From Casp-actino8 sp945862545 (lineage in GTDB: Bacteria > Actinomycetota > Acidimicrobiia > Acidimicrobiales > Ilumatobacteraceae): DNA of 64,000 nt. Below, one piece after another: positions 36,197 to 45,583 of the stretch. Location of the stretch: assembly GCA_945862545.1 (NCBI GenBank), contig CAMAYS010000001.1, positions 62,001-126,000 of the forward strand. The letters run 5' to 3'. Under the pieces are notes generated by a model, which saw only the letters and a program-made list of their open reading frames with translations, did not search any database and was not told the DNA's origin. The number at the start of each line of letters is the position of its first letter. Position 1 is the first letter of the stretch. The translations under genes were made by a program, and so were the position numbers.

Positions 36197-36973
36197 ATGG
36201 CCTCGGCCATTGACCTATCGGGGCGCTGTGCCCTCGTTACTGGAGCCGGTCAAGGTATCGGGGAAACAATTTCTGCGATGTTGTCGGCGGCCGGGGCCTC
36301 GGTTTTGGTGAATGACATTGATCATCAACGCGCTGCGATGGTGGTCGACAGGTTGCGACATTCTGGTGGCGTCGCAGAGATGGCCATTTTTGACGTGAGC
36401 AGTTATTCCCAGGTCATTGATGTAATTAATGCCCATCGCCCCATTGACATTTTGATCAATAATGCGGGGAACGCGGGCTCAGATCGTTGGCCTGACATGA
36501 AGTCCTTTGTGGACACAAGCCCCGAAGAGTGGGCCCCGTACTTTGCGGTCAATCTCTTTGGAATGATGCATTGCGTGCATGCTGTGTTACCTCAGATGAT
36601 CGAAAGAAAATGGGGTCGGATCGTCACGATATTGTCTGATGCATCACGAGTAGGCGAACCAAAGTTGGCAGCCTACGCGGGAGCCAAAGCTGGCGCTGCG
36701 GGTGTGGCGCGCAGCGTGGCTAGTGACACCGCGCGCTACGGCATTACGGTAAACAATATCTCTCTGGGTACGATGCGAACTCCCTTGACTGAGTCGTATT
36801 GGGCGAGTCTGGACGAGAATCAACTTTCGCAACGTATGTCGACCTACCCGATTCGGCGACCTGGGGTACCAGATGATGTGGCAGCTTTAGTCGGCTATTT
36901 AGTCAGTCCCCAATCAGAGTGGATGACGGGGCAGACGATCCCTCTCAATGGTGGCTATTCGATGGCCTTGTGA
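36197..36973 (+). CDS. SDR-family oxidoreductase
   Basis: 258 residues from ATG 36197; the frame is open far upstream only because it overlaps the ALDH gene in another frame. TGAGQGIG at about 15-22, NDID after the second strand, NNAGNAG, catalytic SDAS and YAGAK. Third gene of the SDR-ALDH-SDR-SDR operon. Likely a hydroxyl or hydroxyacyl-CoA dehydrogenase; the exact substrate is unknown. Confidence 0.86.
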   Translation: MASAIDLSGRCALVTGAGQGIGETISAMLSAAGASVLVNDIDHQRAAMVVDRLRHSGGVAEMAIFDVSSYSQVIDVINAHRPIDILINNAGNAGSDRWPDMKSFVDTSPEEWAPYFAVNLFGMMHCVHAVLPQMIERKWGRIVTILSDASRVGEPKLAAYAGAKAGAAGVARSVASDTARYGITVNNISLGTMRTPLTESYWASLDENQLSQRMSTYPIRRPGVPDDVAALVGYLVSPQSEWMTGQTIPLNGGYSMAL

Positions 36974-37006
36974 AGTGCACAACTAAGTCAGTGGAAAGGA
37001 AAGTTC

Positions 37007-37789
37007 ATGGGTGATCTTCAGGGAAAAAGAATTTTAGTTGTAGGGGCATCTTCAGGTGTTGGTAAGGCATGTGCCCAGACATTTTTTCGGCATGATGCCA
37101 ATGTCATCTTTGCGGCGCGTCGCCATGATCTATTGACCGAGGCGATTGCGCAAGTGGGTGGTGGTCATGCAGTAACTATGGATGTCAGCGACGAACTGTC
37201 AATCTCGCGCGCTGTGGCCGAAGGCGTTTCTATTCTTGGGGGAATAGATGCAGTCATCTACACCGCTGGTATGTCGCCGATTCGACGCCTCAGCGAAATG
37301 GACGCGGAGCTATGGACCCGGATTTTTGCGATCAATACGTTTGGTCCAAGTTTGGTTTTCAAGGCCTGTATGCCACATCTTTCTGAGGATGCGATCCTTG
37401 CCGTGATGTCTAGCGATTCGGCATTTCAACCGCGCCATTCACTTGTTCCCTATGCGGCATCTAAGGCTGCTCTCGAAGCATCAATGGAGGGCTGGCGGAC
37501 TGAGGAAATCGGTGGCAAGCGCTTTATGACTGTTGGTATTGGACCGACTCAGCCATCAGATTTTTCTGTGAACTTTACCCCTGATGAAATGGTGGCCCTG
37601 ATTCCTCATTGGACGCGTCAAGGGTTTCGCACGGGTGTCCAAAGCGGAGTTGATGTCGCTGAATTGCTAGCCGGGGCAATTTCAACCATGTTCGCCTCGC
37701 CTTCGCTCGGAATGGAGACACTGTTACTGAGGGCGCCTGAACCGAAAGTCGCCATATCTGACTACGGTCACAGCACCCTTGATATGTGA
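37007..37789 (+). CDS. SDR-family oxidoreductase
   Basis: 260 residues with VGASSGVGKA, AARR after the second strand (NADP type), YTAGMSP in place of the usual NNAG, and catalytic SSDS plus YAASK. A strong AAAGGA site precedes ATG 37007. The NNAG motif change and the SMEGWRTEEIGGKRF region suggest a divergent subfamily. It ends one base before the convergent P450 stop. Confidence 0.84.
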   Translation: MGDLQGKRILVVGASSGVGKACAQTFFRHDANVIFAARRHDLLTEAIAQVGGGHAVTMDVSDELSISRAVAEGVSILGGIDAVIYTAGMSPIRRLSEMDAELWTRIFAINTFGPSLVFKACMPHLSEDAILAVMSSDSAFQPRHSLVPYAASKAALEASMEGWRTEEIGGKRFMTVGIGPTQPSDFSVNFTPDEMVALIPHWTRQGFRTGVQSGVDVAELLAGAISTMFASPSLGMETLLLRAPEPKVAISDYGHSTLDM

Positions 37790-37790
37790 C

Positions 37791-38981
37791 TCAGCTAGCA
37801 CTGGCAGCGAGATCGTGCCAACCACGCACTGTGCTGGTGTGTACCATCTCACTGTTATCAAGATCAATCTCCCAAGTGGGAAAGCGTTTGAGCATCTCTT
37901 CCATTGCCACGCGACCTTCCATACGCGCGAGTGCTGCGCCGAGGCAAAAATGCAGACCATGACCGAAGGAAACGTGGCCATTTAATTTGCGCTTGACATC
38001 AAATATGTCTGGGTTCTCATACTGGCGATCATCACGACCAGCCGATCCTGTGATCATGGACATGATTGATCCCTCTTTTACAGTCGTCCCGTACAAATTG
38101 ATATCGCGCGTGACTCGTCTTGATTGAATGGGTGAGGGTGCCTCATACCGCAACATCTCTTCAACTGAATTGGGAATGAGTGAAGGGTCCTCAACGAGTA
38201 GTCGCCGTTGATCAGGGTTGCGCCATAATGTAACGCCAAACCATCCGAGTAAGTTGGTCACCGTCTCGCTTCCAGCGGCCGATACCAAACTTATGTAACG
38301 AAGCAGTTCATTGTCGTCGAGCTTCCTGGTCGTACCATCTGGATCAGTGACCTCAGCTACACAAAGATCGGTGACGATGTCGTCGGAAGCCTTTTTGCGG
38401 CGTAATTGAACGAGTCCAGCGAAGTATTCCCCCATCTTGTTTTGCGCATCAAAGTTGGGATCCTCCTCCTTGCCCTCTTCGCGATGCACAGAGAGGTCGG
38501 CCAGATGTTGCAGATATGGGCGATCCTCCTCGGGGACCCCTAGGAGCATGCCAATCACCATCATGGGAATCTTTGATCCATAGTCCTTAACAAAGTCAAA
38601 TTTTTCGGGATTGATCTCATCAAGAAAACCGCGACAAAGATTACGAATGAGGGGTTCAAGTTCTGCGATACGGCGAGGGAGAAAAGTCCGCGCCAAGATC
38701 TGACGATGTTGGTCGTGTTCGGGCGGGTCTTCGAAGAGCATATTTTTAAATGGGGCAAAATGTTCTTCCGGAAGTTTGATGAGTTCAATCACGCTTCCAC
38801 GACCCGAACTAAAAGTCTGCCAGTCCACGGACATTCGGTGCACGTCCTCATATCGCGTGACTGCATAAAAGTCATATTTCTCGTTATAAAAGAGAGGCAT
38901 CTCATCGCGCATTCGTTTCCACATGGGGTGTGGGTCCGCATCAAGTTTGCGGTCGTACGGGTCGTAGTAGATATCGCTCAT
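37791..38981 (-). CDS. cytochrome P450
   Basis: 396 residues. Haem ligand Cys346 in FGHGLHFCLGAALARME, I-helix oxygen-binding motif AAGSET, and the K-helix ExxR in EEMLRYEAP. A soluble bacterial class P450 needing a ferredoxin and reductase, neither seen nearby. ATG 38981 has AGAGGA upstream; the frame to 39011 overlaps the preceding P450. The two P450 genes are one operon. It probably hydroxylates the carbon skeleton or a side chain. Confidence 0.93.
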   Translation of the reverse strand: MSDIYYDPYDRKLDADPHPMWKRMRDEMPLFYNEKYDFYAVTRYEDVHRMSVDWQTFSSGRGSVIELIKLPEEHFAPFKNMLFEDPPEHDQHRQILARTFLPRRIAELEPLIRNLCRGFLDEINPEKFDFVKDYGSKIPMMVIGMLLGVPEEDRPYLQHLADLSVHREEGKEEDPNFDAQNKMGEYFAGLVQLRRKKASDDIVTDLCVAEVTDPDGTTRKLDDNELLRYISLVSAAGSETVTNLLGWFGVTLWRNPDQRRLLVEDPSLIPNSVEEMLRYEAPSPIQSRRVTRDINLYGTTVKEGSIMSMITGSAGRDDRQYENPDIFDVKRKLNGHVSFGHGLHFCLGAALARMEGRVAMEEMLKRFPTWEIDLDNSEMVHTSTVRGWHDLAASAS

Positions 38982-39004
38982 GGTGTCCTCTTTCGAATTT
39001 GTTA

Positions 39005-40228
39005 TTACCAAGCCAGGGTTAGGTCTTTAACGTGCCGAAGACCAGGTGGATACTCAAGTTCTTCGTGACCGACAGCAAGTCCGTAGTTGGGGATTCGCCG
39101 ATGCCACTCGGCAAGAGCGACGCGTAGTTCGCGTCGTGCGAGGTGTGAGCCGAGACAGCGATGGACGCCACCACCAAACGCGATATGCCTATTCAACTCT
39201 CGATCAAAATCGACAATGGTTCCGTCGGGGAATTCTGAAGGGTCAATATTCGCACCACCGTAACTCACAAGAACGGCAGTACCTTCGGAGAGTTTGGCAC
39301 CGTTCGGTAACTCAACATCTTGGGTGGCAATGCGAGGAACTCCATAAGGCACAGGTGATTCCCATCGCAATAATTCTTCAACTGCGCTGGGAATAATTGA
39401 TGGGTCATCAACGATGCGTTGGCGGTGTTCTGGATGCGTGGCGAGGAAAGCGAACATGCAGGTGAGTGAGTCGCTCACAGTGTCCAATCCAGCAATTAAA
39501 AAGAGGAAGCAGAGATCAAGAATTTCTTCACGTGACATTTTCTCGCTATCAACTTCGGCTGTATTGAAATGCGTGAGAATGTCATTTGTGGGATTCTGCA
39601 GACGTGTTTCAAGTTGCAAACCGAAGTAGTCATAGATCCGTTGCCCAGTGGCGTTCATTACCTCCATGCGGATGATGGGATCGGTGGCGGCCCGAGGATC
39701 AATCTTGTGGGAATGAAGGATGCCATTGCGGAGAGAAATGAGAGTGTCAAGTTCTTCCCACGGCAAGCCCATCAGGCCGATGAATACTGCTGAAGGAAAT
39801 AACTCAGCAAAGTCCTCAGTGAAGTTACAGGATCCATTATCGATGAATCGGTCAATGAAACCATTTGCCCGGGCTGTCACATCGTCCTCAAGCAGATCCA
39901 TCTGTTTAGGAGAGAACAACGGGTCCAGAATCCTGCGGTATTTTGAGTGCTTCGGTGGGTCAATGTTGAGGGGAATGAGTGGGCGGACGTTTCCTAAGGG
40001 CATTTTGACAGCTGATGAAAAGAGTTCCGGATGTTTCAACACATAATCAGTGAGATCGCGTCCAAAACTCACCGCCACTCCATCCATCGGGCAGAGCAGA
40101 CCACCCTCAGCAATTTTGCGGAGATAATGCTCTTGCGGGCAGGACAGTGGGACTTCCTCGGGGAGGATCATTTGGGTATACATTGAGCCGCGCATTGCGG
40201 GTTCAAAAGCTGATAGATCTAATTCCAT
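39005..40228 (-). CDS. cytochrome P450
   Basis: 407 residues. Haem ligand Cys358 in FGGGVHRCLGSHLARRE, I-helix IAGLDTVSDS, and K-helix EELLRWESP. The form is close to the camphor/terpene-type bacterial P450s in these signature regions, though I cannot assign a subfamily. A good AGGAG site precedes ATG 40228. First gene of the two-P450 operon, whose upstream gap holds an 8-bp inverted repeat (40244-40275). Confidence 0.93.
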   Translation of the reverse strand: MELDLSAFEPAMRGSMYTQMILPEEVPLSCPQEHYLRKIAEGGLLCPMDGVAVSFGRDLTDYVLKHPELFSSAVKMPLGNVRPLIPLNIDPPKHSKYRRILDPLFSPKQMDLLEDDVTARANGFIDRFIDNGSCNFTEDFAELFPSAVFIGLMGLPWEELDTLISLRNGILHSHKIDPRAATDPIIRMEVMNATGQRIYDYFGLQLETRLQNPTNDILTHFNTAEVDSEKMSREEILDLCFLFLIAGLDTVSDSLTCMFAFLATHPEHRQRIVDDPSIIPSAVEELLRWESPVPYGVPRIATQDVELPNGAKLSEGTAVLVSYGGANIDPSEFPDGTIVDFDRELNRHIAFGGGVHRCLGSHLARRELRVALAEWHRRIPNYGLAVGHEELEYPPGLRHVKDLTLAW

Positions 40229-40243
40229 AATCTGTCTCCTGTG

Positions 40244-40275
40244 GGTTACTAGATGACCTTGTTAAAATAGTAACC
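40244..40275. promoter_or_regulatory. inverted repeat upstream of the P450 pair
   Basis: GGTTACTA (40244-40251) and TAGTAACC (40268-40275) form a perfect 8-bp dyad with a 16-base spacer, 16 bases upstream of the P450 start. It is unrelated to the shared TGACA palindrome, which is missing from this gap, so the P450s and the VOC operon may answer to a different regulator. Confidence 0.42.
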
Positions 40276-40408
40276 TATTTTTAATCGGCTATTGCAAATG
40301 GCTTATTAGACACGGTTTAGAAATGTTCAGAGTCGTAGTGTCTGTTGTAGATGGAGTCAGGTTTGGCTCCGAAAGACTTTAGTTAGCTATCCAAAGAGGC
40401 CACGTCTG

Positions 40409-41029
40409 ATGTCAAAAATCACGAGTTCAGTTCAGCCCTCGGGACCTCCTGGTCGTCCCAAGATGCTCAGCCATGCTGCCTTCATTTCCAGTGACACCGC
40501 CGCCACTGCATCCTTCTACTCCGGTATTTTGGGCATGGAACTGGTTGCTGCCGTGCTTGATGACTCGATCCCCTCGACGGGAGAACCGATTCCTTATTTC
40601 CACTCCTTTTTCCGAATGGCTGATGGCTCCACGATCGCTTTTTTTGAGGCTCCCGAGTTGCCACCTCCCAGTGTCGATTCTCATCCCGCATATTCGACCT
40701 TTCGTCATTTTGCCATGCAGGTGGAAACTGAGCAGGATGTTGACCTATGGCATCGGTGGTTGATTTCCCAAGAAGTTGAAGTGTTGGGTCCGATTGACCA
40801 CGGCATTATTTACAGTATTTATTTTCGCGACCCAGATGGTCACCGTTTGGAAATTACAACTCCCAAGGACGCCTCTTGGAACGATGATGCTGTGGCTGCG
40901 AGCGAGTCCTTAGCGCAGTGGGAAGTGGTCAAGGAACTAGCGCGGCAATCGGGTCGTGATATGGCCACAGTGTTGGCGGAGTACACCCGCGAACGCAGTC
41001 ATCGACGCTCTCAGGGTTTGAAGGATTAA
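40409..41029 (+). CDS. VOC-family (glyoxalase/extradiol dioxygenase-like) protein
   Basis: 206 residues with one vicinal-oxygen-chelate module pair. Candidate metal ligands are H22 (LSHAAF), H98 (FRHFAMQV) and Glu near 149 in PDGHRLEITTP. At this length it is not a full HsaC or BphC dioxygenase (near 300), so it may be an isomerase, a lyase or a small dioxygenase. AGAGG precedes ATG 40409. It is the first gene of an operon with the amidohydrolase and ACAD pair, 12 bases before the next gene. Confidence 0.82.
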   Translation: MSKITSSVQPSGPPGRPKMLSHAAFISSDTAATASFYSGILGMELVAAVLDDSIPSTGEPIPYFHSFFRMADGSTIAFFEAPELPPPSVDSHPAYSTFRHFAMQVETEQDVDLWHRWLISQEVEVLGPIDHGIIYSIYFRDPDGHRLEITTPKDASWNDDAVAASESLAQWEVVKELARQSGRDMATVLAEYTRERSHRRSQGLKD

Positions 41030-41041
41030 GGGAGGTCTATT

Positions 41042-42244
41042 ATGGATGAGTCGCGAATTCCGAAAATCATTAGCGTTGACGATCATGTCGTTGAACCCCC
41101 CCATGTGTGGCAAACATGGCTGCCTCCCAAGTTTCGCGAGCGAGGTCCCAAGATCGTTCGTCGCGGGGTGCGGGGTATCACATTTGCTGGCGCCGCGGCG
41201 TACAAAGAAGAGTTTGACGAGTCGTCGCCGATGAAAGCCGACACATGGGTATTTGAGGATCTTGTCTACACCCATAAGAGGATGGTCGCCGCCGTTGGTT
41301 ACCCACGCGATGAAATGACGATGACACCAATCACGTATGACGACATGCGTCCTGGGTGTTTTGATTGGAAAGAGCGGCTTGCGGATATGGATCTCAACCA
41401 CGTTGAGGCGTCGGTGATTTATCCAACATTTCCTCGCTTTTGTGGCCAAACATTCTCTGAAGGTAAGGACAAAGATTTAGGGCTTGCGTGTGTCTTGGCT
41501 TACAACGATTGGCTCGTTGAAGAATGGTGCGGGGACTCCAAGGGGCGCCTGATTCCTGTGTGTTTGATTCCTCTGTGGGATCCATACTTAGCTGCCACCG
41601 AAGTCCGTCGCAACGCGGCGCGAGGTGTGCGCGCGGTGGCATTTAGCGAAATTGTCGCGCATCTTGGCCTTCCGAGTATTCACTCTGGCCACTGGGATCC
41701 CTTTTTCGCCGCTTGTGAGGAGACCAATACAACCGTTTGCATGCACATTGGATCATCCTCGCGGATGCCCTCCACTTCGGCTGATGCACCGCCCTCAGTC
41801 ACTGCCACTCTCGGATTTGGCGGTGCACAAATGTCGGTAGTTGATTTCTTGTGGTCAGGCTTACTCGTCAAATACCCAGCTTTAAAGTTGTCGTATGCCG
41901 AAAGTCAACTCGGCTGGATGCCTTATGTTCTTGAGCGAATTGACGATGTATGGGAGGACAATCAGGGTTGGGCTCAAACAAAACATATTCCTGAACCTCC
42001 ATCAACATATTTTCGGCGCAATATATGGGGATCATTCTTTAAGGATCAAACGGGAATCGATTTGCGGGATCGCATTGGGATAGATCGCATTTCTTTTGAG
42101 ACCGATTATCCACACAGTGATTCGACATGGCCAGAAAGTCTTTCTGTAGCCGCTCGTTTACTTGACGGTTTGACGGACGAAGAGATTTATAAGGTGGTTC
42201 GCGGTAATGCCATTGAATTATTTGATCTCCAAGGTTTCGACTGA
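41042..42244 (+). CDS. amidohydrolase-family metal-dependent hydrolase or decarboxylase
   Basis: 400 residues, related to the protein at 20022-21278. VDDHVVEPP at about 11-19 gives the first metal ligands, MHIGSSSR a later His, and ETDYPHSDSTWPES the Asp segment. Strong GGGAGG before ATG 41042. It follows the VOC protein and overlaps the ACAD start by one base (TGATG), so the order is VOC, hydrolase, ACAD pair, hydrolase. This could be a ring-opening or decarboxylation unit followed by beta-oxidation; that is inference. Confidence 0.84.
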   Translation: MDESRIPKIISVDDHVVEPPHVWQTWLPPKFRERGPKIVRRGVRGITFAGAAAYKEEFDESSPMKADTWVFEDLVYTHKRMVAAVGYPRDEMTMTPITYDDMRPGCFDWKERLADMDLNHVEASVIYPTFPRFCGQTFSEGKDKDLGLACVLAYNDWLVEEWCGDSKGRLIPVCLIPLWDPYLAATEVRRNAARGVRAVAFSEIVAHLGLPSIHSGHWDPFFAACEETNTTVCMHIGSSSRMPSTSADAPPSVTATLGFGGAQMSVVDFLWSGLLVKYPALKLSYAESQLGWMPYVLERIDDVWEDNQGWAQTKHIPEPPSTYFRRNIWGSFFKDQTGIDLRDRIGIDRISFETDYPHSDSTWPESLSVAARLLDGLTDEEIYKVVRGNAIELFDLQGFD

Positions 42245-43413
42245 TGGATCTCAATTTTTCAGCAGCGGACAATGAGTTTCGCGAGCAAGTGCGAAGCTGG
42301 CTGGCTGAAAATAAACCAACAGAGCGACGGCCCCGCGCATTGTCTGAGATGCGCGAGTTCGACCTTGCTTGGCAACGACTGCAGTATGACGCGGGCTGGG
42401 CTGGAATCGGCTGGCCTAGCGCGTTTGGCGGTCGGGATCTACCCTTAACTCAACAATTAATTTGGTACGAAGAATACGCCCGTACGGGCTTACCACCAAT
42501 TGATTCACGCTTCGTTGGTATCAGCCATGCCGGGCCGACTTTGATCGCCCGAGGCAATGACGAACAGCGATCTGCCCATCTAGAAAAAATCCTGAGAGGG
42601 GATGTTATTTGGTGTCAGGGATTTTCTGAACCAGAGGCGGGATCTGATTTAGCGTCCTTGCGTACAAGAGGAATCGTTGATGGCGAGCATCTTATAGTGA
42701 GCGGTCAAAAGATCTGGACCAGTTTTGCACCCGTCGCCGACTACCAAGAGCTTTTGATTCGTACCAATCCAGATGTGCCTAAGCACAAGGGAATCACTTG
42801 GGTGATCTGCGATATGCACCTTCCAGGTATTGATGTTCGCCCGATTCGTACTCTTGATAACGGCCATGAATTCGCTGAGGTGTTTTATGACGAAGTACGG
42901 ATTCCGTTGTCAAGTGTCGTTGGAGACATTGACAACGGTTGGAGCGTAGCCATGTCAACCTTGTCTTTTGAACGCGGTACAGCTTTCACTATTAGTCAAG
43001 TCCAGTTATCCAGTAATGTTGAAAGGCTTATTGAGTTAGCGGCTTCGCACCGTTCAGTCAATGGACGGCCGATGATTGAGGACGATTCAATTATTCACCG
43101 ACTTGCACGTGCTCGTGCTGATGTTGCGGCGCTGCGGGCACTGACATATCTAAATATTTCGCGCAATGTTCGATCTCCTCAACCTGGACCCGAGGGTTCA
43201 ATGCTGAAAGTAGAGGATGCCCGACTGTTGCAGGAAGTGTGTCGTCTGGCGATTGATATTCTTGGACCCCGAGCGCTTGAGTTAGTGGAGGAAGAAGCTG
43301 AGACATATTGGGTTGAGCGTCAACTATTGGCTTATTCATCTTCAATCGGTGGGGGAACATCAGAGATTCAAAAAAATATTATTGCAGAGCGTGTCCTTGG
43401 ACTGCCGCGCTAA
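42244..43413 (+). CDS. acyl-CoA dehydrogenase, large subunit
   Basis: 389 residues, full length. FSEPEAGSDLASLRTRGI, GQKIWTSFAP and the C-terminal GGGTSEIQKNIIAERVLGLP are present. The start overlaps the amidohydrolase stop by one base. Followed 17 bases later by a small ACAD gene, so it is probably the catalytic half of a heteromeric enzyme. Substrate: an acyl-CoA of the pathway, identity unknown. Confidence 0.92.
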   Translation: MDLNFSAADNEFREQVRSWLAENKPTERRPRALSEMREFDLAWQRLQYDAGWAGIGWPSAFGGRDLPLTQQLIWYEEYARTGLPPIDSRFVGISHAGPTLIARGNDEQRSAHLEKILRGDVIWCQGFSEPEAGSDLASLRTRGIVDGEHLIVSGQKIWTSFAPVADYQELLIRTNPDVPKHKGITWVICDMHLPGIDVRPIRTLDNGHEFAEVFYDEVRIPLSSVVGDIDNGWSVAMSTLSFERGTAFTISQVQLSSNVERLIELAASHRSVNGRPMIEDDSIIHRLARARADVAALRALTYLNISRNVRSPQPGPEGSMLKVEDARLLQEVCRLAIDILGPRALELVEEEAETYWVERQLLAYSSSIGGGTSEIQKNIIAERVLGLPR

Positions 43414-43430
43414 TTGGGGCCTGAACAACT

Positions 43431-44432
43431 ATGGATCTCACACCTTCAGCTGAGCAATTAGAAATCATTGAATCATCGCGTTCATTTTTGCGAAACCGCT
43501 TGCCGATTACTCGGATACGCGCACTTCTTGAAACCGAAGAAAAAGTCGATCCAGCAATTTGGTGTGAAGCGGCTGATCTGGGTTGGTTTACTATTGGTCT
43601 CCCCGAGGAGTTCGGCGGAGTTGGTTTTGGTTTAGCCGACGAAGCCCTGTTACTCCGTGAAATCGGTCGATCTCTAGCACCAGGGCCTTTCGTATCGACG
43701 CTCCTAGCGGCGCGCGTCGCTGCATTCGCTGGGAACACTGATATTTACGCAGAGATTGTGAGTGGTCGACAACGCGTCGGGCTAGTGATAGCGGGTGCTA
43801 GTGGTGATGTTGCCCAACTTGTTGATGCAGATCAGAATTGGGCCCTCGTGATCTCTGACTCGCAGGCATCAATTATTGATATTTCAAACTTGCCGGACAT
43901 CCGTTCGGTGACCTGCGTGGACCCGACGACAACTTTGCGTCGTGCCACTATTGATGCAGCACCTGTGCTGGCATGCGTGTCGGCGGTCGTGGATCCGATT
44001 CAGCGCAGGGCAAGGGTCCTTGTGGCGGCCATGTTGACAGGTATTGCCGAGGCAGTCCGCGATCTGGCAGCTAACCATGCGATCAACCGATTCCAGTTCG
44101 ATAAGCCGATCGGTGTGAACCAGGCTGTGAAGCATCCATGCGCCAACATGGCAGTACGAGCGGAATTGTCATATGCGCAAATGGTTTTCGCCGCAGTTGC
44201 TGCTGATGAGGGCCGCAGTGACGCTGATTTCCATGCTTTGAGTGCTTTTCTTGTGGCGGTGCAGGCCGCTATAATAGGAGGGGATGCCACTGTTCAGGTG
44301 ATGGGCGGCATGGGATTCACCTTCGAACATGACACGCATCTTTATGTTAAGCGCACCATGGTGCTATCGCGTCTTCTTGATGGCGTGAGTGTTTCTTATG
44401 AAAAAATGCTCGCCATGGATCCTGCGAATTAG
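43431..44432 (+). CDS. acyl-CoA dehydrogenase, small partner subunit
   Basis: 333 residues with the reduced N-terminal part typical of partner subunits (LPEEFGGVGFGLADEALLL) and a C-terminal half reading FDKPIGVNQAVKHPCAN and GGMGFTFEHDTHLYVKR. Pairs with the large ACAD directly upstream. The next gene starts 10 bases after it, on the same strand. Confidence 0.9.
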   Translation: MDLTPSAEQLEIIESSRSFLRNRLPITRIRALLETEEKVDPAIWCEAADLGWFTIGLPEEFGGVGFGLADEALLLREIGRSLAPGPFVSTLLAARVAAFAGNTDIYAEIVSGRQRVGLVIAGASGDVAQLVDADQNWALVISDSQASIIDISNLPDIRSVTCVDPTTTLRRATIDAAPVLACVSAVVDPIQRRARVLVAAMLTGIAEAVRDLAANHAINRFQFDKPIGVNQAVKHPCANMAVRAELSYAQMVFAAVAADEGRSDADFHALSAFLVAVQAAIIGGDATVQVMGGMGFTFEHDTHLYVKRTMVLSRLLDGVSVSYEKMLAMDPAN

Positions 44433-44442
44433 GTCGGCTGTG

Positions 44443-45579
44443 ATGATTGAGCGCAATCTCCTCGGAGCACGAACAGCGGCTCACGCCAAGGTTGAGGTCT
44501 ATTCAGGTGTAGCTCGGTTGGCGCGCACGGTATGGGCCAGCGAACTCAAGCCAGTGGGATCCCGACCGAAAACTGCGATCATGATTTGTCACCCAACGGC
44601 AAATTTTCTTGGACATTATGCGCTCCAAGGTTTAGCGGAGCGGGGTTATGGAGCCATTGGATTGACGACACGTTATGTCGGTAACGACTCGTCGCTCATT
44701 ATGGAGAATTGTCTTCTTGATATGGGGGCAATGGTTGAACACCTTTATGAAATTGGTTATCAGCGAGTGGTTCTGGTGGGAAATTCGGGGGGTGCTTCGA
44801 TCGTGCCGTATTACCAGGCTCAGGCACTCAAACCAACGGTGACAAAACCTGCTGGGGGAGGTCCCGACTTGTCGACGGCGCAACTTCGAGCAGTTGATCT
44901 TGTTGTCTTGCTGAATGCTCATCCTTCACGCGCTCGTCTTAGCACCGAATGGTTAGATCCTTCAATTACTGATGAGAGGGATCCCTTTACACGCCAGGCG
45001 ACTCTCGACATGTATCACCCACAAAATTCGGCACCTTTCTCGGATGATTTCATTGTGCGCTACCGGAATGCTCAGGTACTGCGCAATCAACGCATTTCAA
45101 CTTGGTGTGAATCGCAATTGCAGTGGCTAGAGCACTCACCCGATGCTCCTGTGGGGCTCGATGATGTTGCTTTTATTGTTCAGGGAACGGCAGCAGATTT
45201 GCGGTTTCTTGATGGCAATATAGACCCAAGTGATCGACAAATCGGGGTGACGCTGTGGGGTTCTCCGACTGTGGCTAATTACATGCCAGCAGGAATCAGC
45301 CGTTTAGCCACTTGTCGTTCGTGGCTGAATCAATGGTCGCTAGAGCACACCAACGCCGACTCTTTGCGATGGCTGCCAACGATCACCTCACCGATTTTGG
45401 TGGTATTAGGTACTGCTGATGTCACGGTCCTGCCACATATGGCCCAGCAGATGCACGATGCAGCGACTTCATCGGCGCGTCGGCAATTGCACTATGTAAA
45501 AAATGCCACGCACTACTTTGAAAATCAACCAGAACTACTCACTGAAGCCCTTGACGTCATTGCCGATTTTGTGAATTGA
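44443..45579 (+). CDS. alpha/beta-hydrolase-fold protein
   Basis: 378 residues, longer than usual for the fold. The nucleophile elbow VGNSGGAS puts Ser at 115; ICHPTANFLGHYAL follows the first strand; Asp in LGTADVTVLP and His in KNATHYF complete a likely triad. ATG 44443 has TAGGTCGG upstream. It closes the VOC-amidohydrolase-ACAD-ACAD operon and could hydrolyse an ester, lactone or thioester there. It ends 4 bases before the convergent crotonase. Confidence 0.82.
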   Translation: MIERNLLGARTAAHAKVEVYSGVARLARTVWASELKPVGSRPKTAIMICHPTANFLGHYALQGLAERGYGAIGLTTRYVGNDSSLIMENCLLDMGAMVEHLYEIGYQRVVLVGNSGGASIVPYYQAQALKPTVTKPAGGGPDLSTAQLRAVDLVVLLNAHPSRARLSTEWLDPSITDERDPFTRQATLDMYHPQNSAPFSDDFIVRYRNAQVLRNQRISTWCESQLQWLEHSPDAPVGLDDVAFIVQGTAADLRFLDGNIDPSDRQIGVTLWGSPTVANYMPAGISRLATCRSWLNQWSLEHTNADSLRWLPTITSPILVVLGTADVTVLPHMAQQMHDAATSSARRQLHYVKNATHYFENQPELLTEALDVIADFVN

Positions 45580-45583
45580 GGAA

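Noticed and set aside
40308..40343. AGACAC-N24-GTGTCT inverted repeat between P450 and VOC genes
   Set aside because: Six-base arms with a long spacer are expected by chance in a gap of this size, and the spacing does not match the shared operator.
40409..41029. VOC protein as the extradiol dioxygenase HsaC
   Set aside because: About 100 residues too short for the two-domain extradiol enzymes.
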